Below are positions 15,829 through 25,159 of a stretch of DNA of 64,000 nt, one piece after another (position 1 is the stretch's first letter; each line of letters starts with the position of its first letter). The notes under the pieces are model-generated. The model searched no databases and was not told where the DNA came from. It worked only from the letters and a program-made list of their open reading frames with translations. Origin of the DNA: Ornithinicoccus sp045032955 (GTDB lineage: Bacteria; Actinomycetota; Actinomycetes; Actinomycetales; Dermatophilaceae); NCBI RefSeq assembly GCF_045032955.1, contig NZ_JBJFZU010000011.1, forward strand, positions 62,001-126,000, in the 5' to 3' direction. Position numbers and translations under genes: made by a program.

Positions 15829-16761
15829 GTGGAGCAGCCCGAGGTGGTGGAGCTGGCGCGGCAACGGCCGTGGTCCGGCCAGGACTGGGCCGTCGACCTG
15901 CTGGCGGCGTTCCCGGAGGTGCTGGCCCGCACCGTCGACAGGTGGGGCCTGGTCATCGAGCGGGCGCACACCGACGGGGTCGGCCTGCCCGTGCTCGAGG
16001 TACGCCGCGGTGACGAGCCCGCGGTGGTGAAGTTCGACGACGCCGGCACCGACCTGCCGCAGCAGGTGCGGGTGATGTCCGCGGCCCAGGGACGGGGGTA
16101 CGCCCGGGTGCTCGACCACGCGGACGACCTCGGTGCGGCGCTGCTGGAACGGCTGGGCCCCTCGTTGGCGCAGACCACGCCCGACGGGGTGGAGCAGGTC
16201 GACGTGCTGGTCGGGTTGCTGGAGCAGGCGTGGGAGCTGCCGTTGGCGGTGGCCAGCCAGGACCGGCCTGGGGAGAAGGCCGAGCAGCTGCTGGCCAACG
16301 TCGAGACCGAGGTCGCCGAGGGTGGGTGGGTGCACCGGCACCGGGCCTCCCTCGACCGGGCAGCCGGCCTGGCCAGCGACCTGGTCGCCGACCCGGGGAC
16401 CGACGTGGTCGTCGCGCACGGCGACCCGCACAGCCTCAATGCCCTGCGACGCGGCACCGGGCACGCGTTCATCGACCCCGACGGGTTCCTCTGCGAGCGC
16501 GAGTACGACGTGGGGGTCGTGCTGCGGGACCTGATGACCGAGATCGACACCCTGGGCCGCACCGAGGGCGGCGCGTCCGCCCGCCGGTGGCACGAGGCGC
16601 AGGTGACGAGGGTGTCCGGGCGGCTGGACGTCGACGCCGACCGGGTGTCCGCGTGGGCCTTCACCGAGCGAGTGTGCACCGGGATCTGGCTGCACCGGCT
16701 GGGGTTCGAGGACGAGGCGGAGCACTGGCTCGCGAGCGCCGACCTCCTCACCACCTCCTGA
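15829..16761 (+). CDS. Aminoglycoside-phosphotransferase-fold kinase
   Basis: 310 residues. The catalytic loop VVAHGDPHSLNALR carries the H-G-D-x-H-x-x-N motif, followed by IDPDGFLCEREYDVG as the metal-binding aspartate segment, and VVKFDDAG is the likely ATP lysine. The family (APH(6)/streptomycin kinase-like) phosphorylates hydroxyl groups of small molecules; resistance function cannot be inferred from fold alone. GTG start, 12 bases after the E2 stop, so it may be the last gene of that operon. Its TGA stop is the first three bases of a 22-bp repeat array. Confidence 0.8.
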   Translation: MEQPEVVELARQRPWSGQDWAVDLLAAFPEVLARTVDRWGLVIERAHTDGVGLPVLEVRRGDEPAVVKFDDAGTDLPQQVRVMSAAQGRGYARVLDHADDLGAALLERLGPSLAQTTPDGVEQVDVLVGLLEQAWELPLAVASQDRPGEKAEQLLANVETEVAEGGWVHRHRASLDRAAGLASDLVADPGTDVVVAHGDPHSLNALRRGTGHAFIDPDGFLCEREYDVGVVLRDLMTEIDTLGRTEGGASARRWHEAQVTRVSGRLDVDADRVSAWAFTERVCTGIWLHRLGFEDEAEHWLASADLLTTS

Positions 16762-16846
16762 CCGGGCGTCTCGAATTGCCTGACCGAGCGTCTCGGGTTG
16801 CCTAACCGGGCGTCCCGGATTGCCGGACCGGGCGTCTCCCCGTGCC
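16759..16846 (+). repeat. Four tandem 22-bp type-A repeats
   Basis: Units at 16759-16780, 16781-16802, 16803-16824 and 16825-16846. Consensus begins TGACCGGGCGTCTCGG and ends TTGCC. The first three bases of unit 1 are the stop codon of the phosphotransferase gene. Related arrays are at 47919-48046 and 51034-51121. Confidence 0.9.
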
Positions 16847-16877
16847 GGCGCGGCGGCATACGGCAGACTCCCGCGGT

Positions 16878-17342
16878 ATGCACCCCACGAACCAGGTCGT
16901 CCACGACGCCGTCGCGGCGGCCGGCATCGCCCCGAGGCTGGTCTGGCTCGACGAGCACGCGCGCACGGCGGCCCTCGCCGCTGCGCAGATCGGCTGCGAC
17001 GTCGCCGCCATCGCGAACAGCCTGATCTTCGAGTGTGACGGGGAGCCGCTGCTCGTCATGGCCAGCGGGGCGGCGAAGGTCGACACCGACCTCATCGCGC
17101 GCACGCTCGGCGCCGAGCGGGTCGGGAGAGCCGACGCCGCCTTCGTCCGGCGAGCGACGGGCCAGGCCATCGGAGGCGTGGCACCGACCGGACATCCCGC
17201 GCCCCTGCGCACCCTCGTGGACGTCGAGCTGGCGCGCTTCGACGAGGTCTGGACCGCCGGGGGCACGCCCGACACGGTGATGCCGCTGACCTACGAGGCG
17301 TTGCTCAGGCTCACCGGCGGTACCCCCACCACCGTCCGCTGA
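16878..17342 (+). CDS. YbaK/EbsC-type aminoacyl-tRNA deacylase
   Basis: 154 residues. Matches the YbaK/ProX editing fold: AAQIGCDVAAIANSLIF, then VMASGAAKVDTDLIARTLG with the conserved lysine, FVRRATGQAIGGVAPTGHP and TLVDVELARFDEVW. Members hydrolyse mischarged tRNA (Cys- or Ala-tRNA for proline) or related aminoacyl esters. ATG 16878 was chosen because homology begins just after it. A second YbaK-type gene occurs at 51214; both directly follow a type-A repeat array. Confidence 0.82.
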   Translation: MHPTNQVVHDAVAAAGIAPRLVWLDEHARTAALAAAQIGCDVAAIANSLIFECDGEPLLVMASGAAKVDTDLIARTLGAERVGRADAAFVRRATGQAIGGVAPTGHPAPLRTLVDVELARFDEVWTAGGTPDTVMPLTYEALLRLTGGTPTTVR

Positions 17343-17384
17343 AGCGACCCTGGACAGCGTGTCCGGGTGGCGCAAGAATGGGCC

Positions 17385-17777
17385 ATGACGCCCCCCGCCA
17401 CGCAGACCGCCGGGCCCGGTTCGTGGTTCCGTCCGCTGCTGACCATCCTGTTGCTGGGCCTCTCCGTGTGGTGGCTGGCGCTGGTCGCGCTGCGCCTCGG
17501 GCTGGAGCCGCGAACCGATGACGCAGGGAACGTCGTCCTCGACGAGTTCCAGCGCACCAAGGACATCCTTCTCGTGGTGCTGCCACTCACCACCACGGCG
17601 CTGGGCTACTGGTTCGGCGCCCAGGGGAAGACCGAGGCCGAGGCAAAGGCGGTGGAGGCCGAGAAGGAGGCCACCCAGGCCAACGCAGCCCTGACCGCCG
17701 TCGTGGACAGCTCCTCGGTGCCGCACCTGCTGACACAGGCACGGAAGAACTACCCGCAGGCGTTCGAGAAGCGGTGA
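17385..17777 (+). CDS. Small membrane protein with C-terminal coiled coil
   Basis: 130 residues, unrecognised. Two hydrophobic segments (about 20-42, LLTILLLGLSVWWLALVALR, and 63-83, DILLVVLPLTTTALGYWFGA) are followed by a charged helical stretch GKTEAEAKAVEAEKEATQAN that looks like a short coiled coil, then SVPHLLTQARKNYPQAFEKR. This resembles small membrane anchors with a cytoplasmic helix, but no function can be assigned. The start follows an AAGAAT hexamer five to six bases upstream, so it may be leaderless. Confidence 0.6.
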   Translation: MTPPATQTAGPGSWFRPLLTILLLGLSVWWLALVALRLGLEPRTDDAGNVVLDEFQRTKDILLVVLPLTTTALGYWFGAQGKTEAEAKAVEAEKEATQANAALTAVVDSSSVPHLLTQARKNYPQAFEKR

Positions 17778-17790
17778 GAGGACGTCGGAC

Positions 17791-18009
17791 ATGGTGATGC
17801 GGCATACCGAGGACGACGGGGAGCTCAGTGTCTTCGCGGCGGACGACCAGCTGCTCTTCGCCTGCAGCAAAGGACACTTCTGGATCGTCGACGCGCAGCA
17901 GCAGGGATCGGCCGCAGCAGTCGGGGGCCCGGCGTCGATGACGTCCCGGTCGTGGCAGGACCTCGGCGCCAGGTTCGGCGACGACGTCGTCCACCTCCTC
18001 CGGGACTAG
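17791..18009 (+). CDS. Small acidic hypothetical protein
   Basis: 72 residues starting MVMRHTEDDGELSVFAADDQ and ending ARFGDDVVHLLRD. It begins 13 bases after the preceding membrane-protein gene, with a GAGAGGA ribosome-binding site, so the two are probably cotranscribed. No domain recognised; the middle (FACSKGHFWIVDAQQQG) may form a beta hairpin. A type-B 22-bp array starts 14 bases after the stop. Confidence 0.55.
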   Translation: MVMRHTEDDGELSVFAADDQLLFACSKGHFWIVDAQQQGSAAAVGGPASMTSRSWQDLGARFGDDVVHLLRD

Positions 18010-18023
18010 GGACGCTGCCCCGG

Positions 18024-18111
18024 TCGCAGCACAATGCTCGCCCGGTCAGAGCACGACGCTCGCCCGGTCGCGACACAACGCACGCCCGGTCAGAGCACAA
18101 CGCTCGCCCGG
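18024..18111 (+). repeat. Four tandem 22-bp type-B repeats
   Basis: Units at 18024-18045, 18046-18067, 18068-18089 and 18090-18111, consensus TCAGAGCACAACGCTCGCCC plus GG. The reverse complement contains GACCGGGCG, the same nine-base core as type A, so A and B arrays face each other. Lies between the small acidic gene and recC. Confidence 0.88.
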
Positions 18112-18161
18112 TCGGTCTGGGGTGGGTCGATGGGTGGGTGGGGGTTGTCGTCGCCGCTGGT

Positions 18162-18167
18162 TAGGGT
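18162..18167 (+). promoter_or_regulatory. -10 element, leaderless recC start
   Basis: TAGGGT (TANNNT consensus) ends six bases before GTG 18174. No Shine-Dalgarno precedes the GTG, so the recCBD transcript is probably leaderless. No convincing -35 box is visible. Confidence 0.4.
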
Positions 18168-18173
18168 CGTTGT

Positions 18174-21100
18174 GTGACGCTCTTCGTGCACCGCGCCCGG
18201 GACACCGCCGTCCTGGCTGCCGGGCTGGCCGAGCTCCTCGCGACGCCGCTGGCGGACCCGTTCGCGCAGGAGGTCGTCGCGGTGCCCGCCAAAGGTGTCG
18301 AACGCTGGCTTGCGCAACGCCTGTCGCACACCCTCGGGGCCGGAACCTCCGACGACGGCGTCTGCGCCGGGATCCGCTTCCTCAACCCGCACTCCCTGGT
18401 CTCCCTGGTCCTCGGCGTCGAGCGGGACGACCCGTGGCACCCCGACCGCCTCGCCTGGCCGGTCCTGCGGGCGGTCGACGCGAGCCTCGACGAGGAATGG
18501 GCCGCGACCCTGGCCACCCACCTCGGGCACCGGGTCGAGGGCACCGAGGGCGAGCTGCGCCGCGGCCGCCGGTATGCCGTGGCCCGCCGCCTGGCCGGAC
18601 TGTTCGCCACCTATGCGGCGCAGCGTCCGGCGATGGTCGCCGACTGGCGTGCCGGGGATTCCGGTGACGGCGTCGGTGGGCAGGTCGAGCCGGACCTGGC
18701 CTGGCAGCCCGAGCTCTGGCGACGGGTGCTGGACCTGGTCGACGCCGAGCCCCCGGACGTCCGCCAGAGCGCCGTCGTCCAGGCCCTGGCCCAGGGGCGG
18801 ATGGAGGACCTGGAGCTCCCGGGGCGCCTGTCCCTCTTCGGGCACACCCGGATCGCCCGGAGCGAGATCGAGGTGATCGCCGCCCTCGGCGAGCACCGGG
18901 ACGTGCACCTGTGGCTGCCCCAGTCCTCCCCGGCGGCCTGGGACACCCTGGCCGGAATCTCCGCGGAGGGCCCGGTCCCCCGGGACACCGACGGGTCCGC
19001 CCTGCTGCTGTCGAACCCGCTGCTGGCCAGCCTGGGTCGGGACGCGCGTGAGCTGCAACGCACCCTCGCGCTGGTCGGGGCCGAGGACCGCCCGGTCGAG
19101 CGCACCCCGACCACCGGGGCCGGTGGCTCCCCCACGCCCCCCTCCCTGCTCTCCCTGCTCCAGGAGGACCTGGCCGGTGACCACGTCCCCACCGGGGCCG
19201 AGCGGGCGGACCGCCGGGTCGGTGCCGAGGACCGCAGCGTCCAGGTGCACGCCTGCCACGGGCAGTCCCGCCAGGTCGAGGTGCTGCGCGACGTGCTCGC
19301 CGACCTGCTCGAGCAGGACCCCGACCTGGAGCCGCGGGACATCCTGGTGATGTGCCCCGACATCGACGCCTACGCCCCGCTGCTGCACGCCGGCTTCGGT
19401 CTTGCCGAGGCGCTCCCCCGGCCGGTTGCGACGGACACCGGGTCAACCCCGGACGAGGCCCCCACCCACCCCGCGCACGGTCTGCGGGTGCGGCTGGCCG
19501 ACCGTGCACCGCTGCACGCCAACCCCCTGCTGCGCCTCGCCGCGCACCTGGTCGAGCTGGCCGGCAGCCGGCTCACCGCGAGCGAGGTCCTCGACCTGGC
19601 GAGGTCGGCCCCGGTCCGCCACCGGTTCGGGCTGGAGGACACCGACCTGGAGCGGCTCGGGGACTGGACCACCGGCGCCGGGATCCGGTGGGGACTGGAC
19701 GACGAGCACCGCGCCGCCTATCAGCTGCCGCACCTGTCGCAGAACACCTGGCGCTCCGGGCTGGACCGGATCCTGGTGGGGGCCGGCGTGGACGGTCGCG
19801 ACACCGACCACCTGGGCACCACCCTGGCCCTGGACGACCTCGACAGCGGCGACCTCGACCTGGCAGGCCGCTGGGCCGAGCTGGTGGCGCGGCTGGGCGA
19901 GAGCCTGACCGCGCTGCGCACCGCCGGCACCGCGGACGAGTGGGTGTCCGCCCTCCGGGAGAGCGTGCTCGGCCTGGCCAGCACCCCGCCCCGGGACGCC
20001 TGGCAGGTCACCCAGCTGCACCGCGAGCTGGACCAGCTGGCGGCCGCCGCGCAGGCCGACCACCCGGTGAGCCTGTCGGTGTCCGACGTCCGCGCCCTGC
20101 TCGCCGAGGCCTCCGCCGGACGCCCCACCCGCTCCAACTTCCGGACCGGCACCCTCACCGTCTGCACGATGGTCCCGATGCGCTCGGTCCCGCACCGGGT
20201 GGTATGCCTGGTCGGCCTCGACGACGGCGTCTTCCCCCGCAGCTCCACCCCGGACGGTGACGACGCCACCGCCCGCCGCCCGGTCACCGGGGAACGCGAC
20301 CCGCGCAGCGAGGACCGGCAGCTGCTGCTGGACGCCGTGATGGCGGCCACCGACACCCTGGTCGTCACCTACACCGGCTTCGACGAGCACACCGGCCTGC
20401 CCCGGCCGCCGGCGGTGCCGTTGGGTGAGCTGCTGGACGCGCTCCGGGGCACGCTCTCCCCCGACTCACCCCGGCTGCACCCGTTGGTGACCCCGCACCC
20501 GCTGCAGCCCTACGACGCCCGCAACCTCGGCGCCACCGGTGCTGGGCAGCCGCCGCTGCTGCCGGGGGACCGGCCTTTCAGCTACGACCCGTCCGCGCTG
20601 GAGGGCGCACGCAGCGCGCACAGCGAGCGGGTCGAGCGCACCACCCCGGCCACCGCGGTGCTGCCCGCACCGGACGCCCAGGGCGCCGGCGGACCCACCG
20701 ACCCGGCGGCGGACGTCGACCTGGAGGAGCTGCTGCGCTTCTTCGACAACCCCGCCCGCGCCTTCCTGCGCACCCGCCTGGGGCTGCGCCTGCCGCAGGT
20801 GCCCGAGGAGCGGACCGAGGGCATACCGATCGAGCTGGACGGCCTGCAGAAGTGGGCGATCGGCGAACGCATGCTCGCCGCCGTCCTGGACGGACGTGAC
20901 GCCGGCACCATCGAGGACGCCGAGCTGTGGCGGGGGGACCTGCCGCCCCGCTCGCTCGGCGCCGAGGTGCTGCGCGAGGTCAAAGGACGGGTCCAGCTGG
21001 TCGCCGGGGCCACCTGGCACGCCGTCGGCCAGGGCGGCTGGGGCATCCCCCTGGTCCGCGAGGTCGCCGACGTGGAGCTGACGCTGCCCAGCGGCAGGCG

Positions 21101-21692
21101 CCTCACCGGGTCGGTCCCCGGGATGGTCGGCCCGCACGCACTCACGGCGACCTACTCCACCGTCCGCGCCAAGCAGCGGCTGCGCTCCTGGATCACCTCG
21201 CTGGCGCTGGCCGGGGCGCTGGGACCGGAGAGCCGCAGCCACCTCGTCGGCCAGAAGCAGTGGGGCCGCGCCAAGGGCGGTGTCCACCACACCCACGGGC
21301 CGCACGACCCGGCCAGGGCGCTGGAGCTGCTGGACCAGCTGGTCGACGTCCGGGACCGCGGCCTGCACGAGCCGATCCCGCTGCCGGTCGCGACCTCCGC
21401 GAAGTGGGCACAGAGCTACCTGGGCGGACCCGGCGACCCGGCCGCCGCCACCCTGGACGCCAACCGCGAGTGGCAGAGCCCGGACGGTGACCACGGCTTC
21501 CCGAAGGAGCAGGACGACCCGAGCCAGCTCTACGTGCACGGGGGCCAGCTGCCGCTGGTCCAGATCCTCGGCACCCCCCGGGACGACGAGCGCTGGGAGC
21601 CCGGCGTCGACCACCGTCTCGGACAGCTGGCGCTGCGGGTCTGGCGACCGGTCCTCACCGGGGACGCCGAGCGGACGGAGCGGGCCGGCTGA
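18174..21692 (+). CDS. recC: Exodeoxyribonuclease V gamma subunit
   Basis: 1172 residues, near the usual RecC length. Opens with the inactive-helicase fold signature MTLFVHRARDTAVLAAGLAE ... VAVPAKGVERWLAQRLSH, includes GRLSLFGHTRIARSEIEVIA and VCTMVPMRSVPHRVVCLVGL with DDGVFPR, typical of RecC. In RecBCD the gamma subunit splits the strands and reads the Chi site. GTG start after a TAGGGT box. It is followed by recB with a TGATG overlap and recD with GTGA, so the complex is made from one transcript. Confidence 0.9.
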   Translation: MTLFVHRARDTAVLAAGLAELLATPLADPFAQEVVAVPAKGVERWLAQRLSHTLGAGTSDDGVCAGIRFLNPHSLVSLVLGVERDDPWHPDRLAWPVLRAVDASLDEEWAATLATHLGHRVEGTEGELRRGRRYAVARRLAGLFATYAAQRPAMVADWRAGDSGDGVGGQVEPDLAWQPELWRRVLDLVDAEPPDVRQSAVVQALAQGRMEDLELPGRLSLFGHTRIARSEIEVIAALGEHRDVHLWLPQSSPAAWDTLAGISAEGPVPRDTDGSALLLSNPLLASLGRDARELQRTLALVGAEDRPVERTPTTGAGGSPTPPSLLSLLQEDLAGDHVPTGAERADRRVGAEDRSVQVHACHGQSRQVEVLRDVLADLLEQDPDLEPRDILVMCPDIDAYAPLLHAGFGLAEALPRPVATDTGSTPDEAPTHPAHGLRVRLADRAPLHANPLLRLAAHLVELAGSRLTASEVLDLARSAPVRHRFGLEDTDLERLGDWTTGAGIRWGLDDEHRAAYQLPHLSQNTWRSGLDRILVGAGVDGRDTDHLGTTLALDDLDSGDLDLAGRWAELVARLGESLTALRTAGTADEWVSALRESVLGLASTPPRDAWQVTQLHRELDQLAAAAQADHPVSLSVSDVRALLAEASAGRPTRSNFRTGTLTVCTMVPMRSVPHRVVCLVGLDDGVFPRSSTPDGDDATARRPVTGERDPRSEDRQLLLDAVMAATDTLVVTYTGFDEHTGLPRPPAVPLGELLDALRGTLSPDSPRLHPLVTPHPLQPYDARNLGATGAGQPPLLPGDRPFSYDPSALEGARSAHSERVERTTPATAVLPAPDAQGAGGPTDPAADVDLEELLRFFDNPARAFLRTRLGLRLPQVPEERTEGIPIELDGLQKWAIGERMLAAVLDGRDAGTIEDAELWRGDLPPRSLGAEVLREVKGRVQLVAGATWHAVGQGGWGIPLVREVADVELTLPSGRRLTGSVPGMVGPHALTATYSTVRAKQRLRSWITSLALAGALGPESRSHLVGQKQWGRAKGGVHHTHGPHDPARALELLDQLVDVRDRGLHEPIPLPVATSAKWAQSYLGGPGDPAAATLDANREWQSPDGDHGFPKEQDDPSQLYVHGGQLPLVQILGTPRDDERWEPGVDHRLGQLALRVWRPVLTGDAERTERAG

Positions 21693-24600
21693 TGCGCGAG
21701 TTCTCCATCACCGACGAGCTGCCCTCCGGCACCGTGCTGCTCGAGGCCAGCGCCGGCACCGGCAAGACCTGGACCATCGCCGCACTGGTCACCCGCTTCG
21801 TCGCCGAGGGGCACGTCCGGCTGCCGGAGATGCTGGTGGTCACCTTCGGGCGGGCCGCCAGCCAGGAGCTGAGGGCCCGGGTCCGTGAGCAGCTGGTCAG
21901 CGCCGAGCGGGCACTCGCCGACGCAGGCACAACCGATTCAGGCACCACCGACGCGAGCACGCCCGCCGACGACGCGGCCGACGCCATCGCGACCACCGGC
22001 ATACCGGACGCCCCCCGGGACGACCTGCTGGACCTGCTGCTGACCGGCTCCCCCGACGAGCTGTCGGCGCGCCGCCGCCGGCTGCGGACCGCCCTCTCGG
22101 AGTTCGACGCGGCGACCATCGCCACCACCCACCAGTTCTGCCAGCAGGTGCTGCGCAGCCTGGGCACGGCCGGCACCGCAGACGCCTCCGCCGTCCTGGT
22201 GGAGGACCTGGACGACCTGCTCGTCGAGGTCGTCGACGACCTCTACCTGCGCGCCTTCGCCCAGCGCGACGAGGCCCCGTTCTTCACCCGCGCCGACGCC
22301 CTGGCGCTGGCCCGCACGGTCGTCGACGACGTGCACGCCACCCCGGTCCCGACCGGCGCCCTGCCCGACTCCGAGCCGGGCCGCAGGGTCCGTTTCGCGC
22401 ACGCCGTCCGGGCCGAGCTGGACGCCCGCAAGCAGCGCCTGCAGGTGATGCACTACAACGACCTGCTCACCCAGCTCGCCGACGCCCTCGCCGAGCCCGG
22501 CTCCCCGGCCAGGGCCCGGATGCGGCAGCGCTGGCAGGTGGTCCTGGTCGACGAGTTCCAGGACACCGACCCGGTGCAGTGGCAGGTGCTGGAGCGCGCG
22601 TTCGCCGGGCACGCTCGCGCGATGGTCCTCATCGGCGACCCGAAGCAGGCCATCTACGCCTTCCGCGGCGGTGACGTCGTCACCTACCTGTCCGCCGCCG
22701 ACACCGCGACCGACCGACGGACGCTCCCGCGCAACTTCCGCTCCGACCCCGGGGTGGTCGACGCGCTCGGCACCCTGCTCGGGGGCGCCGAGCTGGGGGA
22801 CGAGCAGATCGTCGTGCACCCGGTGCGCGCCAACCACACCGCCTCCCGCCTGCAGGGGGCCCCGCACGACGCCCCGGTGCGGCTGCGTCAGGTGCTGCTC
22901 ACCGACCACCTGGGCAGGGACACCCGGATGCCCACGGTGCGGCCCTACATCGCCCGCGACCTGGCCCAGGACATCGCCGCCCTGCTCGCCTCGGACGCCA
23001 CCTTCGAGGGCCGGCCGCTGCAGGCCCGGGACGTCGCGGTGCTGGCGCACCGGGCCAAGGATCTGCAGGAGGCGCAGCGGGCGCTGCAGGAGGTCGGCAT
23101 CCCCGCGGTGAGCACCGGCGGGTCCTCGGTGCTGCAGAGCCGGGCCGCCGAGGACTGGCTGACGCTGCTGGAGGCGATGGTGGCCCCGCACCGCGCGGTG
23201 CTCACCCGCGCCGCCGCCCTCACCGACCTGGTCGGCCGCACCCCCGGGGAGCTCGCCCGTGGCGACCAACGCGCCGAGGACGAGCTGGACGACGCGCTCG
23301 GTCAGGTATGCCGTGACCTCGCTGCCGTCTACGCGCGGCAGGGGCTGGCGGCGGTGCTGGAGGTGCTGACCGCACGCGGCCTGCCGGGCCGGGTGCTGGC
23401 CCAGGTCGGCGGCGAGCGGATCCTCACCGACCTGCGGCACGTCGCCCAGCTGCTGCACGAGGTCGCCCGGCGGGACGAGCTGGGCCTGGTGGCGCTGCTG
23501 GACTGGCTCCGCTCGCAGATGGCGACCGACGGGCCGCAGTCGGCCGGGGCGCGGACCCGGCGGCTGGACAGCGACGCCGCCGCGGTGCAGCTGGCCACCA
23601 TCCACGGCAGCAAGGGGCTGCAGTACCCCGTGGTCTACCTGCCCAGCCTCGCCGACCGCTGGGTCAGCGACGCGCCGAGGATCCCCCTGTTCCACGACGA
23701 GCCTCCGGAGCGGACCCGGTGCCTGGACGTGGGCGGTGAGCACCCCGCCAACCCCGGCTGGGCCGACTCGGTGCGGGCGCACAAGGAGGAGGACGCCGGG
23801 GAGTCGCTGCGGCTGCTCTACGTCGCGATGACCCGGGCCCAGTCCCAGGTGGTGACCTGGTGGGCGCCGGTCAACAACGCCACCAGCTCCGCGCTGCACC
23901 GCCTGCTCTTCGGTCGGGCACCGGGCGGAGGTGCCGTGCCCGCGTCGGTCCCGGTGCAACGCCGCGACGAGCTGGCCGGCGAGCTGCTGGGCCGGTGGGC
24001 GCAGGAGGGGGCCTTCAGCCTGGAACGTGCCGACCCGACCCCCGTCGTGCCCGCCACCCCTATCCCGGGCCCGGGCACGATGGGCCTGGGACGGTGGACC
24101 CGGAGCGTCGACGCCCAGTGGCGGCGCACGTCGTACACCGCGCTGTCCAGCCCCGCCGAGTCCGGCACGGACCGCGGCGCCGGGGTCGGCAGCGAGCCGG
24201 AGACCGGCCTGACGGCCCGGGAGGACGAGCCGGACGCGCCCGACCCGGTGACCGAGACCAGCCCGGCGCTGCCCGGGCTGGTCGCCCCGGTCGGCGGCGC
24301 GGTGCCCTCGCCGATGGCCGATCTGCCGGTCGGTGCCACCTTCGGGTCCCTGGTGCACGCCGTCCTGGAGGAGGCCGACCTGCAGGCACCGGACCTGCGC
24401 GCCGAGCTGCTGCGGCACATCACCGAGCAGCGGGTGTCCTGGCCGGTCGACCTCGACGAGGGCGGACACGAGCTGCTGGCCGACGCCCTGGTGGCGGTCT
24501 GCGACAGCCCGCTGGGGCCGCTGGCCGACGGGGCCACACTGCGCGGGATCGGGCGATCGGACCGGCTCTGCGAGCTGGACTTCGAGCTGCCGCTGGCCGG

Positions 24601-25159
24601 GGGCGACCTGCGACGTGGCCGGGGCGAGCAAGTGCCCGCCCCGCTGCTCGGGGACCTGGCCCCGCTGCTGCGCGCGCACCTGCCGGCCGGTGACCCGGTC
24701 CGCGGCTGGGCGGACGTGCTGGACGAGACCCCGGACCTGGCCGGGCAGCAGCTGCGCGGCTACCTCACCGGGTCCGTCGACGTGGTCCTGCGCACCGGCG
24801 GCCGCTACCTGGTGGTGGACTACAAGACGAACTGGCTCGGCCAGCCGGACCAGCCGCTGACCGCCGCGGACTACCTGCCGGAGCGGCTGCACGAGGCGAT
24901 GGGCCACTCCTCCTACCCGTTGCAGGCCCTGCTCTACGCCGTGGTCGCGCACCGGTTCCTGCGCTGGCGACTGCCCGGCTACGACCCGGCCCGACACCTG
25001 GGCGGGGTGCTCTACCTCTACCTGCGGGGCATGTGCGGCCCCGACACCCCGGACGTCGACGGGCACCCGTGCGGGGTCTTCTCGTGGCGGCCCCCGGTGC
25101 GGTTGGTGACCGGCGTCTCGGACCTCCTCGACGGCCGCGGCCAGGGGGTGGACCGGTGA
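21692..25159 (+). CDS. recB: Exodeoxyribonuclease V beta subunit (helicase-nuclease)
   Basis: 1155 residues. Superfamily 1 helicase motifs: Walker A in ASAGTGKTWTIAAL (about 20), VVLVDEFQDTDPVQW (motif II), LIGDPKQAIYAFRGGD (III), TIHGSKGLQYPVVYLPS (V) and RLLYVAMTRAQ (VI). The C-terminal nuclease has YLVVDYKTNWLG with the Asp and Lys of the D-x-K active site. It unwinds 3'-5' and cuts DNA during double-strand break repair. Overlaps recC by one base. A low-complexity spacer (about 800-880) separates helicase and nuclease. Confidence 0.93.
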   Translation: MREFSITDELPSGTVLLEASAGTGKTWTIAALVTRFVAEGHVRLPEMLVVTFGRAASQELRARVREQLVSAERALADAGTTDSGTTDASTPADDAADAIATTGIPDAPRDDLLDLLLTGSPDELSARRRRLRTALSEFDAATIATTHQFCQQVLRSLGTAGTADASAVLVEDLDDLLVEVVDDLYLRAFAQRDEAPFFTRADALALARTVVDDVHATPVPTGALPDSEPGRRVRFAHAVRAELDARKQRLQVMHYNDLLTQLADALAEPGSPARARMRQRWQVVLVDEFQDTDPVQWQVLERAFAGHARAMVLIGDPKQAIYAFRGGDVVTYLSAADTATDRRTLPRNFRSDPGVVDALGTLLGGAELGDEQIVVHPVRANHTASRLQGAPHDAPVRLRQVLLTDHLGRDTRMPTVRPYIARDLAQDIAALLASDATFEGRPLQARDVAVLAHRAKDLQEAQRALQEVGIPAVSTGGSSVLQSRAAEDWLTLLEAMVAPHRAVLTRAAALTDLVGRTPGELARGDQRAEDELDDALGQVCRDLAAVYARQGLAAVLEVLTARGLPGRVLAQVGGERILTDLRHVAQLLHEVARRDELGLVALLDWLRSQMATDGPQSAGARTRRLDSDAAAVQLATIHGSKGLQYPVVYLPSLADRWVSDAPRIPLFHDEPPERTRCLDVGGEHPANPGWADSVRAHKEEDAGESLRLLYVAMTRAQSQVVTWWAPVNNATSSALHRLLFGRAPGGGAVPASVPVQRRDELAGELLGRWAQEGAFSLERADPTPVVPATPIPGPGTMGLGRWTRSVDAQWRRTSYTALSSPAESGTDRGAGVGSEPETGLTAREDEPDAPDPVTETSPALPGLVAPVGGAVPSPMADLPVGATFGSLVHAVLEEADLQAPDLRAELLRHITEQRVSWPVDLDEGGHELLADALVAVCDSPLGPLADGATLRGIGRSDRLCELDFELPLAGGDLRRGRGEQVPAPLLGDLAPLLRAHLPAGDPVRGWADVLDETPDLAGQQLRGYLTGSVDVVLRTGGRYLVVDYKTNWLGQPDQPLTAADYLPERLHEAMGHSSYPLQALLYAVVAHRFLRWRLPGYDPARHLGGVLYLYLRGMCGPDTPDVDGHPCGVFSWRPPVRLVTGVSDLLDGRGQGVDR

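Noticed and set aside
15829..16761. Calling the phosphotransferase a streptomycin-resistance gene
   Set aside because: The fold and H-G-D loop are shared by many kinases; nothing in the sequence fixes the substrate.
21938..25066. 1042-residue minus-strand frame opposite recB
   Set aside because: Shadow; recB has all helicase and nuclease motifs.
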